Origin: Apostichopus japonicus
Taxonomy: Eukaryota; Echinodermata; Holothuroidea; Aspidochirotida; Stichopodidae
Length of the DNA: 64,000 nucleotides
Reading direction: 5' to 3'
Assembly: GCF_037975245.1 (NCBI RefSeq)
Contig: NC_092575.1
Span: 451,001-515,000, forward strand
A model generated the notes under the pieces. That model was not told the origin of the DNA and did not search any database. It saw nothing but the letters and a program-made list of their open reading frames with translations. How positions within the stretch are numbered: the first letter of the stretch is position 1; each line of letters opens with the position of its first letter. The position numbers and the translations under genes are program-made. Positions 1 through 13,822 of this stretch are shown here, piece after piece.

Positions 1-2205
1 GTTGAATTGGCTAAACCTAGGTAAGAAAATATCATGTTTAGATTGCCTGACAAGAGAGTTTGTAATCGTTTGTTTTAATACTAACATTTCTTGTCCAAAT
101 TATTGTCGAAATTGTTTCGAAAACTGCTTGCAAAAATACATTCATTTTTATTGAGAATACGAAACGGAACAAGGGACGAGAAACTGGGAAGGGAGGGACC
201 ACCGGGTCGAGAGGGGGGGGGGGTGGGGTGGGAGAGGGGTTCCAATAGTAGACTCAGCAATTAATTTTGCATGCAGTGTGTCCATTCTAAAGGTGGTTAC
301 AACATCTCGACGCGGCCTGCCTACGTCACTCCGCCGGAATAAGATCTTAACGAATTCTGATAAAGTAAATGAATTGTGTTGACTTTTCTCCCATATAATG
401 ATTAAGAAGAATACATTGACTTAAGAGAAAAATAAAACTACGATTAGGAGGGGACTTTTACGATTCAAAAAGCCCTTTAGGACCCCCAATCCACGACGAA
501 TCCTGTTGTACTATAGAGAGGATATTCGTTTTCATCATTAACTTTCTACGCGTCTTGGCGTGTAATCTTCAGCCGGGTATTTACGGCAGTTTGGTACGTA
601 GGTAGGTCTCATTCATCAAAAGAGTAATGTCGGACCTAGAGGTTGCGTATAAACAGCATCTACATTAATGTTCTCACAATAATTTAAGGCTAAAATCTCT
701 CAATTTATATACTGAGGGACTTTTGAATTTATTACCGTCAATATAACGTCAGTTCGGGAGCAAACTCAGCACAATCGGTTTCAACCGTGTTTGTCGTTTA
801 TTCCATAACCAACGTCTCGTTCAAAGTAACACTTAATACGCACCATTAAATACAGTTCACATACACAATGTGGATACATCCACCCCCGCACCCCCATGAC
901 ATCAAACATGAATCTTATTAGTTATAAGATGTATACATATCTTGTCTTAGTTTCTTTTGTTTGATAATTTTATGTTACGTAATAATTTAGGTAAGATTTG
1001 TAAATATTAATAAATACCTGCGCTGAGAGAAACTAGTATTACCATGCTGCCCTATTGTGCAATAAAAACAGCTATATTCGGTATTAAGTTTCTGTTATTC
1101 GATCAACTAAACTTCCGAAGTTAACAGTTAACGAGTTCGCACAAGGATATTTCAATGTAATACGCCCTGTCAGGTGCCTCGCTATAACCTGTCAAACGCA
1201 CTGTGGTACATCATCCTGCGATGATATGTCTGTAAACCGTACGGTACGTGGTGTGTATTAAAACATATGACAACGCTGTCTTAACACAAAAATTAAAAGA
1301 GACATTTTCACTTTCGAACAGAGTATGTTTAATCATCCAGCATACTTGACATGTCAACAAGAACAGACAGAATTAGAGCAAGCTCTAAGCGGGTTATATC
1401 GAGCTTGGATGCTGGTGTAGGTAGAGACTGCACTAGTCTGCTGACAAGGAGTTTTAAACATTAGTATGTATGTATGCATGATGCGGAGCTTCCTCGTAAC
1501 ATCTTTGTGAAAATACAAATTCTATCTGAAATTCTCTATCCCCACTACACCCCCATCCATACCCCATCCACCCCCTCTTTTCTGTCTCCCTGTATGTAAT
1601 ACATTTACTTCAAACCTTTGAACATTTTGGAACAAACATTAGACAAGAATAATTTAAAACTATGAAAAAAGGGCCTAAAATCATATCTTTTTTTGTTTAG
1701 TTTAGTCTCCTGGGATTCCTGGCTCTGTTTTTTATAAGATTTAGTAAGATACATAATTTTCAGTCCAAATATTTTAAAATTTGTCATTGTTCACTTTTCA
1801 CCGATTATTTAAGACCACAACTGCGCCGATTTTTGACCGAAAACCATGAGTCACCTCATTGGCATGTTTACTCATTCACCACAACGCTCAGGTGAGGTTA
1901 ACGAAAATCACAGAGGATTTGGAAATCAACAGATGTCTTAACAGAACACAGGCTATGTATAATGCATATCGACTGTATATACAGTCCATCATATATAACA
2001 GGTATGTGCATTGACAACTACACACACGTATCACGGTTCACTCAATATGAACTTGGCAACAACACCCCCGCTGTATTTCAATGATGAAATAAGCAGCAAT
2101 TTGGGCGGTTAGCAATAGACAAAATGATATATTCTATTTAATATTAGTGTATAGTTCTTCCATTTCAACCCCTCCACGCATGTTTTCAACCAATTTAACA
2201 AACGA
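1..2205. other. Intergenic, no gene seen
   Basis: I see no exon, RNA gene or recognisable element here. The stretch is AT-rich with a poly-G run near 211-232 and scattered C-rich patches around 880-895 and 1540-1580. Short open frames have no family resemblance and no splice-site context. Confidence 0.6.
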
Positions 2206-2940
2206 ATTGTAGTCGATTATATACAAATTAAAGGATAAAGTTATTTCACGAAACGAATTTTAGTCTGTACAGTAAAAAAAAAGAATATATTTATCAACCA
2301 ATGTTCATCAACTTTAGTAAATAATGACTCTATTTACCAAGCGAATTTAAGTCAACTAATATAAAATATCATATTTATGAAACGAATTCTAGTCATCTAA
2401 TATATAATATACTATATTTTACGAAACGAATTATATTCAATTAATATACTATATTTATGAAACGAATTAAAGTCAACTAAGATATAATACACTATATTTA
2501 TGAACGAATAACAGTCAACATATATATAATATACTTTATCATGAAACGAATTATAGTCAACTAGTATACAATGTTTATAAAACGAATTATAGTCAACTAA
2601 TATATTATATTTATAAAACGAATTATAGTCCACAATATATAATATACTCTACTATATTTATGAAACGAATTAAAGTCAATTAATATATAATACACCATAT
2701 TCATGAAACGAATTATGGTCAAGTAATATAATATACTATATTATGAAACGAATTATAGTCAACAAATATAAAATATACTATATTCATGAAACGAATTATG
2801 GTCAACTAATATAATATACTATATTATGAAACGAATTATAGTCAACTAATATATAATATACTATATTATGAAACGAATTATAGTCAACAAATGTATAATA
2901 TGCTATATTCATGAAACGAATTATAGTCAACTAACATCAT
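2206..2940. repeat. AT-rich tandem array, ~37-40 bp unit
   Basis: A degenerate tandem array. The most constant part is GAAACGAATTATAGTCAACT, followed by a variable TA-rich spacer (AATATATAATATACTATATT-like). I count roughly 15 or more units, with diverged copies at the left edge and an isolated copy of the core (AAAACGAATTGTAGTCGG) near 3057. The core is far better conserved than the spacer. The open frame across 2412-2633 (minus) is only the array read in one frame and is not called a gene. Confidence 0.85.
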
Positions 2941-5079
2941 ATATTATATTCAATTATTACTGTTTTCACACATCCTGTCAGTATAACACCGGTAGTAAAT
3001 AATGTCTCCAAAATTAGTTTTACTCTGCTACTAAACAAAGACTATTTACAAAACGAATTGTAGTCGGTAGATAACGGAGAGTCAGAATTCAACTACTAAT
3101 ACTTTGTCGGACAAATTTATAATGCCTTGTTTGAAATATCAAATTAGGGTCCACAATTAAGGAAAAAAATTAAACTCAGACTTCTATTTTGAATATTCAT
3201 TATGTGCTTCCAAATGACAGCTCAATTTTTGAGCTTAGATCAAATAAAATGCTTTTTAAACAACCGTGATTATTTAAATAGATGTTTTTGCATATAAATG
3301 GTATTATGGGTCATGCTCACCATCACGTGACGAACAATCCCCCTTTGCTACAAAAGCCTGCAAAAACGTGGATTAATGAAGGTTTTTGTTTTTCCACCTT
3401 TTTTCATCTTCGTTATTAGAATGCAATCGACCAACCGCTGATCCAAAGTACACCCTTCATCCGGTGACATTAATAGAAATGTTTATGAACGAAGTTGCTA
3501 ACAGTATTAATCACATATGGCATCAAACTAAACACTAATATAAAAACAATGCTTCAAATGAACCTTTACTCCAGTAAGCTCACCTACTCACGTTTCTAAA
3601 AATAAATCTACAAAATATAGCTTAACCTTTCAAACTCGAAGGAGATGTTTGCAAGTTTGATGCTAAACTGTAATTCGGATTCAAATCGTTCACTTAAACT
3701 TAATAAATAACTCAGAATGATCAATGGAGGCATTCACTTCATTTTACGGTCCTTTATGGTTTAAAGTGAATACCTGTTTGTATATTAACCTAATATATTA
3801 AACAACACATGTTACAGTACCTCCCAACTGCCTAAATCAGTCTGAAACGTTGAAGTCACAAACTTCAGATGGAGATGTTATCTTGTAACAGAACATGACA
3901 TTAATGTTTTGATGTGGGTTTGTAGGTCAGTAGCAACTAAGCATCACGTTTATGGCCAATCTGGGGAGTACTACGTCACCTGTACTCAGACAATGTTTAA
4001 TTGAGGTTACACAGACTGAACGTATAAAGACAATAAGAAAGATCATAAGAATAAGACAAGCATCTTCTCGTCAGGCAAGAAATCTAATGATCCTTCAGTT
4101 GTGATTGCACGTGCTAAGAAAATAAATATAGCATTCCGATCTTCTGAAAAAGACTTCGCTTGTGCGTGAATAATCCCTTTCTTCATAGAGGGTCAAGAAA
4201 TGCGATATAACGTATGAGTTATATTGTAAATTTGTATAGTTTGTGAGCAATAGCACAGACATATGTGTAATCTGTTAGGTATGAATATAATTAACCATTA
4301 CAGTTTAAGAGGTTCAACGGGAACGTATATGATGTCAGTGTGTATGTGTGGGTGCAAAGCTAAGTAAACAAATTTGTAGCATCACGTACAACAATTTTAG
4401 GCGCATGATAAAGTGTGTGCAGTATAAAGCAAGCATATATAGTACAAACTTACATATTTTGTCCCAGTGCCAACATTGTTTCCTTACCACAGAACATCTT
4501 TACTAAGTAAATACAGGACGGAGAAGTGGCAGGTAATTATAATAATGAAAAGAGCACATAAATAAGTACGGGATTCGAACCAGTGACTATATAATACAAA
4601 GTCCATGGTTTGAATATCCTAGGGTTAACCCTAATCCTGGTCCTCTTTTCCAATTTGAACATTATGTGACTTGTTTAACTCTGTTGCATGTTGAAGTTTG
4701 TTTCAACAAACTGAAATGTAAAATGATCAGTTAATAGATGAAAAATTCCATCTCATCTGATTGCGGTATAAAAACTGTACTGGAAAAAGAAAATAGAAAC
4801 AAACCTTTGAAGATATCGTAACTAATGAAAGGTTGCACAAGCCCCTAGTAGGGAAACCAACAAGGCCCTGTTCGGTATAATGAGAAATGCTTTCACCGGC
4901 GTGAACACTTACATCACCGAAGCTGACACAATACATATGGCGTGTGGTTGTGCACCGTAATAATGGATTATTCTATAAGGCTAACGAATTTCTTGCCACG
5001 GGCATGTCAAAAGTTACTTTTTATTTGACAGAAATCTGAATTTCATAACACGTTATAACCATCCATATCTTAAAGGTGC

Positions 5080-5210
5080 GATTACACACTGCCTTAACCA
5101 TCCATAGCTTAAGGCGCGATCTACATGCCTTAAATATCCATAGCCTTAAAATATCCATAGCTTTAAGCTGCGATCATACACTACTTTAATTATCCATAGC
5201 TTAAAGACAC
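5080..5210. repeat. Short diverged tandem repeat
   Basis: Four to five diverged copies of a unit containing TATCCATAGCTTAAAG and GCGATNANACACT. Spacing is irregular (about 30-45 bp), suggesting an old minisatellite. Confidence 0.6.
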
Positions 5211-8200
5211 ACATTGCACGTAAATACACCTACTATATATAACAAGGAGTAATTACCATGCTTCCCAAATCCCCTTTAAATAAACTAGTACATTGTGTTA
5301 AAATAGGCAAAGAAGAATATGTAATTTATCCTCAGAAATGACACGGATCAAAATAGAACCGATTGATTTGATAACGAATGCTCTTAACCTTTCCACTTGT
5401 CAAGTAATGATGATGCCAATTGTGTGGAAACTGTTGGCAAATTAATTTAGGACATTACTTGCAATTAGGTCTACAAAATATAAAGATAATAAAACCAAAA
5501 TATTTCATAAAATTGTAAATATATGCACACAGAAATGTTATTAATCTTGTCAAGAGTAAATAATTAATTCCTAACTTCCTAGAGGTCTGTAGAGGTCCAT
5601 AAGTCCAAGCCTTTTTCCCCCGTTATTTTAAAGTATATTCCAATATTAAATATTTTAACCTTTTATGAGCACATGCGCCCGGAAATAACTTAGCAGCAAG
5701 CTCCGTAAACATTGTTAATGAACCACCCCATCAATTTGCTAAGTTTTCGATCACATACTCAGTGTCTATTGTCTAATGCCTGGGACTTCATCTGTGGAGT
5801 TTACTCATATTATAGTGTAAAGTAATTATGATGCAGAAATGTTCGTCAATATTATTTTCTATTAAATCTGTTCAAAACGTTCCACTTATATTTGCCAGCA
5901 TGTTTTTAACTTAAAGTATTTTATTCTAGGAGGTCTAAGTGACAACTAGTTACCGCCTCCAAAGAGGAAAGAGAAAGGAGAGAGAACATTTAACTTTGAG
6001 GGACAGCAGAAAATGCAGAGACAGGTTTTGGTAGTTTTATTGGTAATAAGGGATTTCGAGGAATACCGGCCTCAATAAGCATCCAAATAAAAGCATAAAG
6101 ACTATCAGAAGAACGAAATCAATTACTAAAATGGCGGTTAAATAAAATATTGTCTTCCATAATCTCCAAATATGTTATTATACTAGCATACAAGTCGTTA
6201 CCTGTACCATTTTACTTTCTTATGGTTAAAGATAACAGAATTTGGACTATAGGAATAGAGTATCCAATGAGCCACCAACTTAACATCGATCTCGTTTTCT
6301 TATTAGGGAACTATTAATTGTAATTGAATATGTATAATCTGGAGCCGTTCAAAAGATAAAGACCAATAGCTCCCCCTATTACTGATTAACTTGCAATCAA
6401 CCATTATCTCGTATTTCGTCATCACACAAGTTTAACTGTACACCAGTAGGTGGTATAACTATATATATAGAGAGGGTTGTAGATAAAATCGACACTGCAC
6501 AGAAGGTTAACATCACCAGGTGTCAATAACTTCTTTATTGGAGCGGGGGTGGGGTGGGGGGAGGGGGGTTGAGAACCACTTGTTTAGATTTGCTTCTGTT
6601 CCGGTTCATAAGAGAGCTTAAACCATTTCTAATTAGTTCCGTGAAGAATCGCTTCATTTGAATTGGTTATCACAACCACATTGTTGGTGGATAACTGGAT
6701 CATTCTCATATAGGCTAGTGATCACAAAATCTGTGACACATCATACTATTGTTACTAAATTGGCTTACATGACACAATTGTTAAGTCTCGCATGGCAATA
6801 CAGGGTTTTACATAATCATGAAGTATTAATTAGGTAACCGTAATAGGGCAATTCCCCTCTCCGAATTTCTCCGGCAAATAATGTCAAAACCCGTCCATTG
6901 TTTCCAAGTTGTAGGCTTACATTCCAACCAAAACCGCCCACTCTCCACCCACAGAAACAAAACTGGCTTCTTTTGCAAATATAAAGCAGTGAAGTTTGAA
7001 CAAATATTAATGTTGCAATATTGGATTCTGTAAAATGTGTTAAGTATTAATTAGAAGGTATTGCTCTTTAGTTCACGTTTACGATAATTTTTCGTTTTAT
7101 GATGTACATGTTGTACATATTATATCATGTATGATATTTTTTAATTGTATGAGCGAAGTTAATATATGCCTACATGTTATAATATTCGGCAGGTTATGTC
7201 AGCACTTATTATACCCTTAATTCCCTGCAGCTAGACACGTGAGGTATACATTCTAACAGCCCTAGTTTAAGGCATAAGAAGTATACAACTAGGAACAGTT
7301 CATTTGGAAGCCTATAGGCTAGGCTTAGCTTATAATACATAATTCAAAATATCAAAACTGCACAATATTAGCAAAATATAGGAACCAAAATATCTTCTGA
7401 TATATGTGAGTACATTATAATTGTTAGGAGTAATATTTATTCTGGAATTTCTTTCAATTCACATGAATTCTTCTTATTTCTGTATTTAGCCAGTATAAGA
7501 AGCAGATGGTAATATATATATATAATATATATATTATACTGATATGTAAGGGAATCAAGTGCTGGGATCTGCTACTTTAATATAAAAAGTATATACAAAA
7601 TTAATTTCTTACGAAACCTTTGTAATTTGACGTTTTGGGGCCTGTAGTGTTTGCCAGTGGTATCATCTGAGTATATAATTGATAGATTGATTTATTGATG
7701 GATTGATTGAGTCCCAATATTTAATCAGGTTGAGGCCTAGTTGTACACATTTCATTATTTTTATTTATGAATAATATATCACTGCTTGAATTGTTAAACT
7801 TTAAGTAATCACAATTGATCAACCATCTAAACAATTGACTATTAGATTACAGTATTACACAAATATAACGTGGACACCAAATACTATAATGAGTATTATC
7901 ATTAGTATTATTTTATAGTTCGTGAAAGCAAAAATTAAAAACACAATCAAGATCATAATTTGACAGAACTATGAATCTTTACTAAGAGTCTCAGACTTAA
8001 TCACTTGTCGATCACGAATCCTAGTATTTGAAAATCCAATGAGAAAATCATTTTGGGTACCTCGGTACGAGACACAATAAACTGTGATTATAGAAACCTA
8101 CCGATGGGGTACACTTTTAAAGATTGACATTAAACTGATATTAATTTAAGATTTAAATAGAAGCTGTTATTACTCCACATAAGAAAGTGTTAAACCTATT

Positions 8201-8529
8201 GTTTTGATATACTGGTTGGAAAATTGAGTAACGTGTAACTCGTGACAAGACTATATTGCATTTAGTATTTCCAAGATGGCCGACACGGGCGGCTAAGTTA
8301 CCTACTGTAAACCCCATATGATATCACACAATATATACGTTGAACTTGACCTATAGCAGCAACGGGAATGACAGCGATAGGAGACGCACAGCGTCCAAAA
8401 GCTGTCGAAAATACCCACCTGCGTTCAAGGAAAACTTTCCACTAAATATTAAGTAGTAACTGCCAAAATTTCAATACAAATGTTTGGAAGCAATTATCAT
8501 CCAAATACATGTTAGCAATACAGATAAAC

Positions 8530-8602
8530 TTCGATTTACCAACGTTGGAGAAAGTTAGTAAACGTTGGAGAAACTTAGTAAACACTAGAGAATTTGCAAC
8601 AA
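8530..8602. repeat. Small ~25 bp tandem repeat
   Basis: Three copies, the last diverged, of AACGTTGGAGAAAGTTAGTA-like sequence. No function is evident. Confidence 0.6.
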
Positions 8603-11600
8603 CGGTGTAGCCATAGCCCTAGGCAACACGCAGCCTACGTTCCTTAGTATTAAAATATTAGCTGACAATTAATATAGAACTTTACAACTGCAGATTACTT
8701 ACGTAATAAGACGTCTAATGAGGAACATTGCAAACGTATCATTCAAGGGCACGAAAAGCGTATATTTGTTGTCGAAACTTAGGAGAAAATAATCCAAAAT
8801 TTGTTTGTTTGTCACTCACCTTCTGTGTTATCATGGCAGTTCTTCATTTCGTTGCCTCCATGTTTAAGAAATTTGTTTAATATTCACATTCAGAAAAACA
8901 TTTACCTTTCAAAGAATGAGAGTTACTCGATAAAGATCAGCCAGATGTAATAAGATCATCCACTGAATGTCGAAATTTGCGATATTTGGACAAAAGAATA
9001 GAAAGATTTGTCAAATCGCAAAGGATTAGTAGAACGTGTGACCACAGACCCACGACTAGTTTTATCATTCTGGGTGATAAAACTATGTTGCAGGGAAAGG
9101 AAAAGTAGAGAGCTACCAATTTTGTACCTCTTCCAGATTATTAAGCAAGTGTTTGTATAATTTATGCATATTTGAAATATTTAATTATTCCAATATTAAC
9201 ATTTCAACATGATAACTTTTTTTTTACAATTTTTCTATGTAATATAACTTTTTAACTATGTTCGTCAATCGAAGAACATATTCATCGTAATATATCTTTC
9301 TCATATAAACATAGATAACATCAAAGCATTGATCAATTTATTTAAATAATTTTGGTATATAATTACAATTAAGTGGATACTTTACTGTAATTGGAACACA
9401 TACTCTATACGATACTACATTCATAGGAATATTACTCCCCCCTTCACTCAAAGTTCACTGGTCTAAGGTTTCGATGGGTGCCATTGCCTGCCAACAACCT
9501 TATACACCAAACAGTAATAGTTTGCATTGCTACCCTTGAGGACCACAAGAACACCATCGTAACTATAGTTTTAGCATGAGAGGGGGCAGTCAATCCTTCA
9601 ACGCCTCTACCGTCACGTACAGCCGCCACTCCACCGTACCTTTGTAACCAACCAGAACGTCATAACCAGTAGTGACGTAACCAAAATGTTGCGCTTGTGC
9701 GTCTCCCTGTGAAACATGTTGAGAGTAGATAATATTACATAACAATACACATCCATTGCCTCGGGTTATACCAGCCAAAAGTCAGGAAGTATCACTTTCA
9801 TCGGAAGGCCTCCATTTGCTTTGAGCTCGTAATTGGAATAACACGGCGGTAGTGACCACTCATATCACCAATGTTAGAAAATTGTAAAACTTCACTGGTG
9901 GAACGACACTTATGCTTGGTGAGTACTCATTAAGTTGCTTTTAACTAGTTTTAAACTGTAGAACTATATGTAAAGAATATTAAGTTATTAATTTAATTTG
10001 TACATAGTGGACCAGGAAGTTACCAAGTTATATCTGCAGAACATCCACAATGGCCCCCTCCTCGTTATTAAAGGAGGCTTAAATGCATCCACTCACGTAA
10101 AAATAAACTGGACAATGTTCTAGTATCTATTTTATGTTTATGCAACATTAAATCACCAGACCTTTATTACTGAAATTCTAGCTTACTCAATTAAGGAAAT
10201 TACTTCTGACATTATTCATTAGTTAAACATCAGCATTCTTTTTTCCTCTACAATTTAATTTTCAATTTGATGCCAATTCATATTTGTTCATGAATTGTAA
10301 AGTTTGAGCAAATGCTTGGGCTATTCTTTATCCATGTTGTTTCGCTTTACAATTAATTGTCCAAAATCATTCATTTGATTTGATTAGTATTATCCCATTC
10401 TAACTCTGTCTTGATTAAATTAAATCTATAATATTTAATCTTAACTTCTGAATAATTGTCTATTTATTAAAAATATTAAGAAATAGGTGTGTAGTGACCT
10501 GGTTTTATGTGTTATACTATTAGTATCAGGTGTTAAATCCTAACACAAAGATGAAATTTACCATCTTATACAGTTGGATGTGATAAGTCACTGTTCAACC
10601 ATCTCAGTTTGCTCTCTATCAAAGTTTCTATCACATATACAAATTATGGTAAGTTTTAAAATTCCAAAACAAAGTGTGTAGTAGAATGTTAGACATGCTC
10701 AGTTAGATGTGAACTGTCTTTGACATCAATATAACTTATGCCTTGTATATTGCATACCTATCCTGTACACTTGACACTGTGTGCGCGTGAAAAATCACCT
10801 CAACAAAAGAATTTCGCTTGCACCATCCACTTAAGTATACAAGTCGTTGAAAAGGTCAGCTTTCTGAACCAAATCGGTTATCTGTTCGTATTGTCCTAGG
10901 CATTCCATGCGTTTGTCTTTCCAGAAACAAAAAATTAAATCAGTTACATTTGCATTGTAAAGATTGTTCATATATATTTATTCTTATACTGGATAACTGT
11001 TTTAAGTCCTTTTAAGTTACCTTTTATGTTTGTCTAAGCAAGTTTTCCCACAAATGATAACAAGTTAACCTAAAAAAATAAAAACGAAAATATTGCTCGG
11101 AAGATAACGGTTTATTAATAAAATAAACGTTACAAAAGCTTTCTAACTTTAATATACTTATGTGCAGGCTTTGAAACGAAACACAGGAAAATAATGCAGA
11201 ATGAAGCGAAGGAAATAACATAAGAGGTTAGCGGTATCTTCTTGTTAATTTAAACTTCTCTTTGTTGTACAGTCGCTAAATAATTTCGAATATCAAAGAT
11301 ATCTTTAAGAAATATCAAAACATAATTACATTGAACAGTTCAAATTTGCAGCTAATTACTATTGAGAAAGATGAAGGTCAATTAATCAAAACCTTAAATA
11401 ATTTAAACGCAAATGGAACAAGACTTCAGTTTAGCTGGTATATTTACTTATACCTTGAACGATAACGTGTAATATTTAAATTCTGATAAAATAATTAGAA
11501 TATTGAATATAAATTGTGTGGACAAATATTTACATAAATTGTGATTCGAGTGAATTCGAGCGATAAACCGCCACATAAAACCGCATGGAACGGTTAAATT

Positions 11601-13491
11601 GGTCACCTATACAATGGTATCTTCGGGGACATGTGACTCGACATGGGATAGTATTGCCAATTATTTGTGATAGCCACAATTTAAGACCTAAACATCCCTT
11701 GTAAAACCAACAGTTTATAAGATCAAGAAGCGGCTCTAACCGCTTCTTATATTACAATAAGAGGTACATTATGAATGTGTAGTAAGTTACCTCTGTAAAT
11801 CTATATCAGTGATATGCTGCTGCATAGACCTTGTACAGTGGTAATAATAACTTTTGTTACTTTGATTCAGCCTTTAGACCTTTCACCAATATTCCTCTCG
11901 TCATGGCCTAGATAATTTACATAATCTCTTAAATAACATATCAACCCGCTTTTGAACGTGACGTCACAATCATGATTATTAAAATATGTTGTAAATCAAG
12001 GCTGGTCCAATGGCCTGCTTGTATATGTTTTGACTGGGTGGAACTTTGTTAAGTAGGAAACTTTGTGCTATTGACAATACACATACGGACAGACACTGCA
12101 TGGTGGGACAAATGAAAGTTATATTCTAGTTCTGGATTATATCTCGCAGAAAGTTTCACTTAATTCTTAGTAACTTATACCTCATTCGTGAGTTTTGTTA
12201 CTTCATCATCTAATTTCAGTCATTTCTTTCTTGGATGGAGATATTTCAAGCTCATCTAAATGTTTAATTTCTATTTTGAGTGAGTATACGAATCTACAGT
12301 GATGACATTTATTCGAACTTCTTTGGATTTGAATAAGTCGTTGAGCATTGCGAAGAAACCATTCTGCATTTTTCGTGTTTATTTTTATCAAAGGAATCTG
12401 TTTTTGTGTTGTTTTCGTTATTTGTGGCTGCAAAGATCAGTTGTTGGTTGTGTATGACAGCTACACGAATGTTCTTCTGAATTGTAACCAAGCATAACGT
12501 AAACTGTTTTAGTATTAGCTCACATCTACCAGTAAGTTCATATTAGATTAAAAGTGTCTACAATAAATATATGCCGCGAAAAAACTGTTAAATTTGTATG
12601 ATTCATCCGTGTTAAATGGGAAGTGGCAATGTTATAAACTGACTGTTATTGTCTCAATATTGTTAAATCAAAATAAACTTCATTTTAGTTTCTATCAGTA
12701 ATAATTTGACCAATCATTTTCTTTCAAAACTTCAGCTTTAGGCAATCAAAGTAAGAAAAGATACGAACTATTTATTCCAGAATGTTCCCCATAAAAAAGT
12801 AAAAAAGTACTATTATATTCTGCAACCTTAATGATGCTAGAAGGTGACTTGTGTAGTTCACATTGTGTTCCTTATTGGCGAAATTCGAGCGCCATGGAGA
12901 AGAAAAAATAATAATGAAAATTAAATAACTAAATCTTATAAAATAACAAAATCTTATAAAATAACGAAATCATATAAAATAACGAAATAACGAAATCATA
13001 TACCAGGAAATTGAGACAAACAATTATTTCACTTCCCAAACTTCTCAAGTATTTTCATCAAAGTTTGTCAAATCCATTTATACCTTTTGTACCCTTTTGT
13101 TCCGAGGTTGGTAAATGCTGCAATCAACCAAAATGGATTCTTAATTTGAAGCTGGGACTCGATAATAGAAAATCGTGACATTTCCGTCGAATTGATACCC
13201 GCCGTGTTTAAAAACAACATTTATTTTCATTTGTAACCAGAGCTTTGCGACATTAACAAGCTGAACTCCCTTATGATTTATTGTTCTTTAAAGTTGTCTT
13301 TGTTATATATACTTGCAGGTTTCTTCTACACATCACAGGCGAAATAAATATGATAAGTAATAAAACGAACTAACTATCAGAAGACCGGAGGAACAGACAA
13401 ACTATAGAACAAAGAAATTTGGAGGAGAGACGTTATCGATAAATTAACGGAATGATAGATTGATTAATTTGCCATTTGGCATTGGTTTAGT

Positions 13492-13822
13492 ATGGACGTT
13501 ACATGTGGTACTGAGGAAAACAGTCACCCTTTGTCACCTAAAGCTAACGCGTTTAGTATCCAATCTCTGATCACTGGACGTCACCATCACCACCATCCTC
13601 ATCACCAGGGAGCTCCTGCACAACTGGACGCCGCGAGACTCCCTGCCTCTCAGCACTCGGCTACCTGCTTACATCAACCGAAGGCATCCCTTGGAGAATT
13701 CCTCAGACCCGGGGAAATAATAGAAGGGGTCGAAGAAAACAGAACCGGAGAGTTTCATTTTGAAGGTCGCTTGGCAGGATTTGAAAAAACCGATTGGGGA
13801 TACCTGAGAGAATTGGCTGAAG
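13492..13822 (+). CDS. Tbx1/10: Tbx1/10 coding exon 1 (eh1-like motif, His-rich)
   Basis: The ATG at 13492 is preceded by an in-frame TAA at 13465-13467, so this is the initiator unless a 5' exon splices in between. The exon encodes about 110 residues: an eh1-like segment [10 protein letters not shown] at residues ~21-30, resembling N-terminal motifs of Tbx20 (NAFSIAALM) and Tbx15/18 (HAFSVEALI) that recruit Groucho-type corepressors, then a His-rich run RHHHHHPHH, then an acidic segment. It ends in GCTGAAG|GTTAGT with one base of the next codon. That G joins TG of exon 2 to make GTG, keeping the frame open. Linkage to exon 2 rests on phase, strand, motif and the absence of another recipient gene; it is not proven by a transcript. 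Confidence 0.8.

Larger units (their letters stand above)
2941..13491. other. Intergenic / upstream of Tbx1/10, no gene seen
   Basis: No exon with family resemblance was found in this 10.5 kb. It contains a short diverged array at 5080-5210, a tRNA-like box B on the minus strand near 4567-4577, a G-rich run at 6540-6570, a TA-rich imperfect palindrome near 7510-7540 and a 25 bp triplet repeat at 8530-8600. A possible acceptor at 13,314-13,319 (TACTTGCAG) could begin a 5' untranslated exon joined to the first coding exon of the T-box gene, but nothing confirms it. Confidence 0.5.

Noticed and set aside
2412-2633. Minus-strand open frame with repeated YNSF motifs
   Set aside because: It is the AT-rich tandem array read in one frame; unit length and drift explain the repeated peptide.
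4560-4640. Possible tRNA gene on the minus strand (box B GGTTCGAATCCC)
   Set aside because: A box B is visible, but no D-arm or acceptor stem pairs with it; at most a SINE fragment.
9444-9778. Minus-strand frames with mixed composition near 9.5 kb
   Set aside because: Two overlapping frames in different phases with no domain resemblance; GC is a little higher, perhaps an old repeat, but nothing supports a gene.
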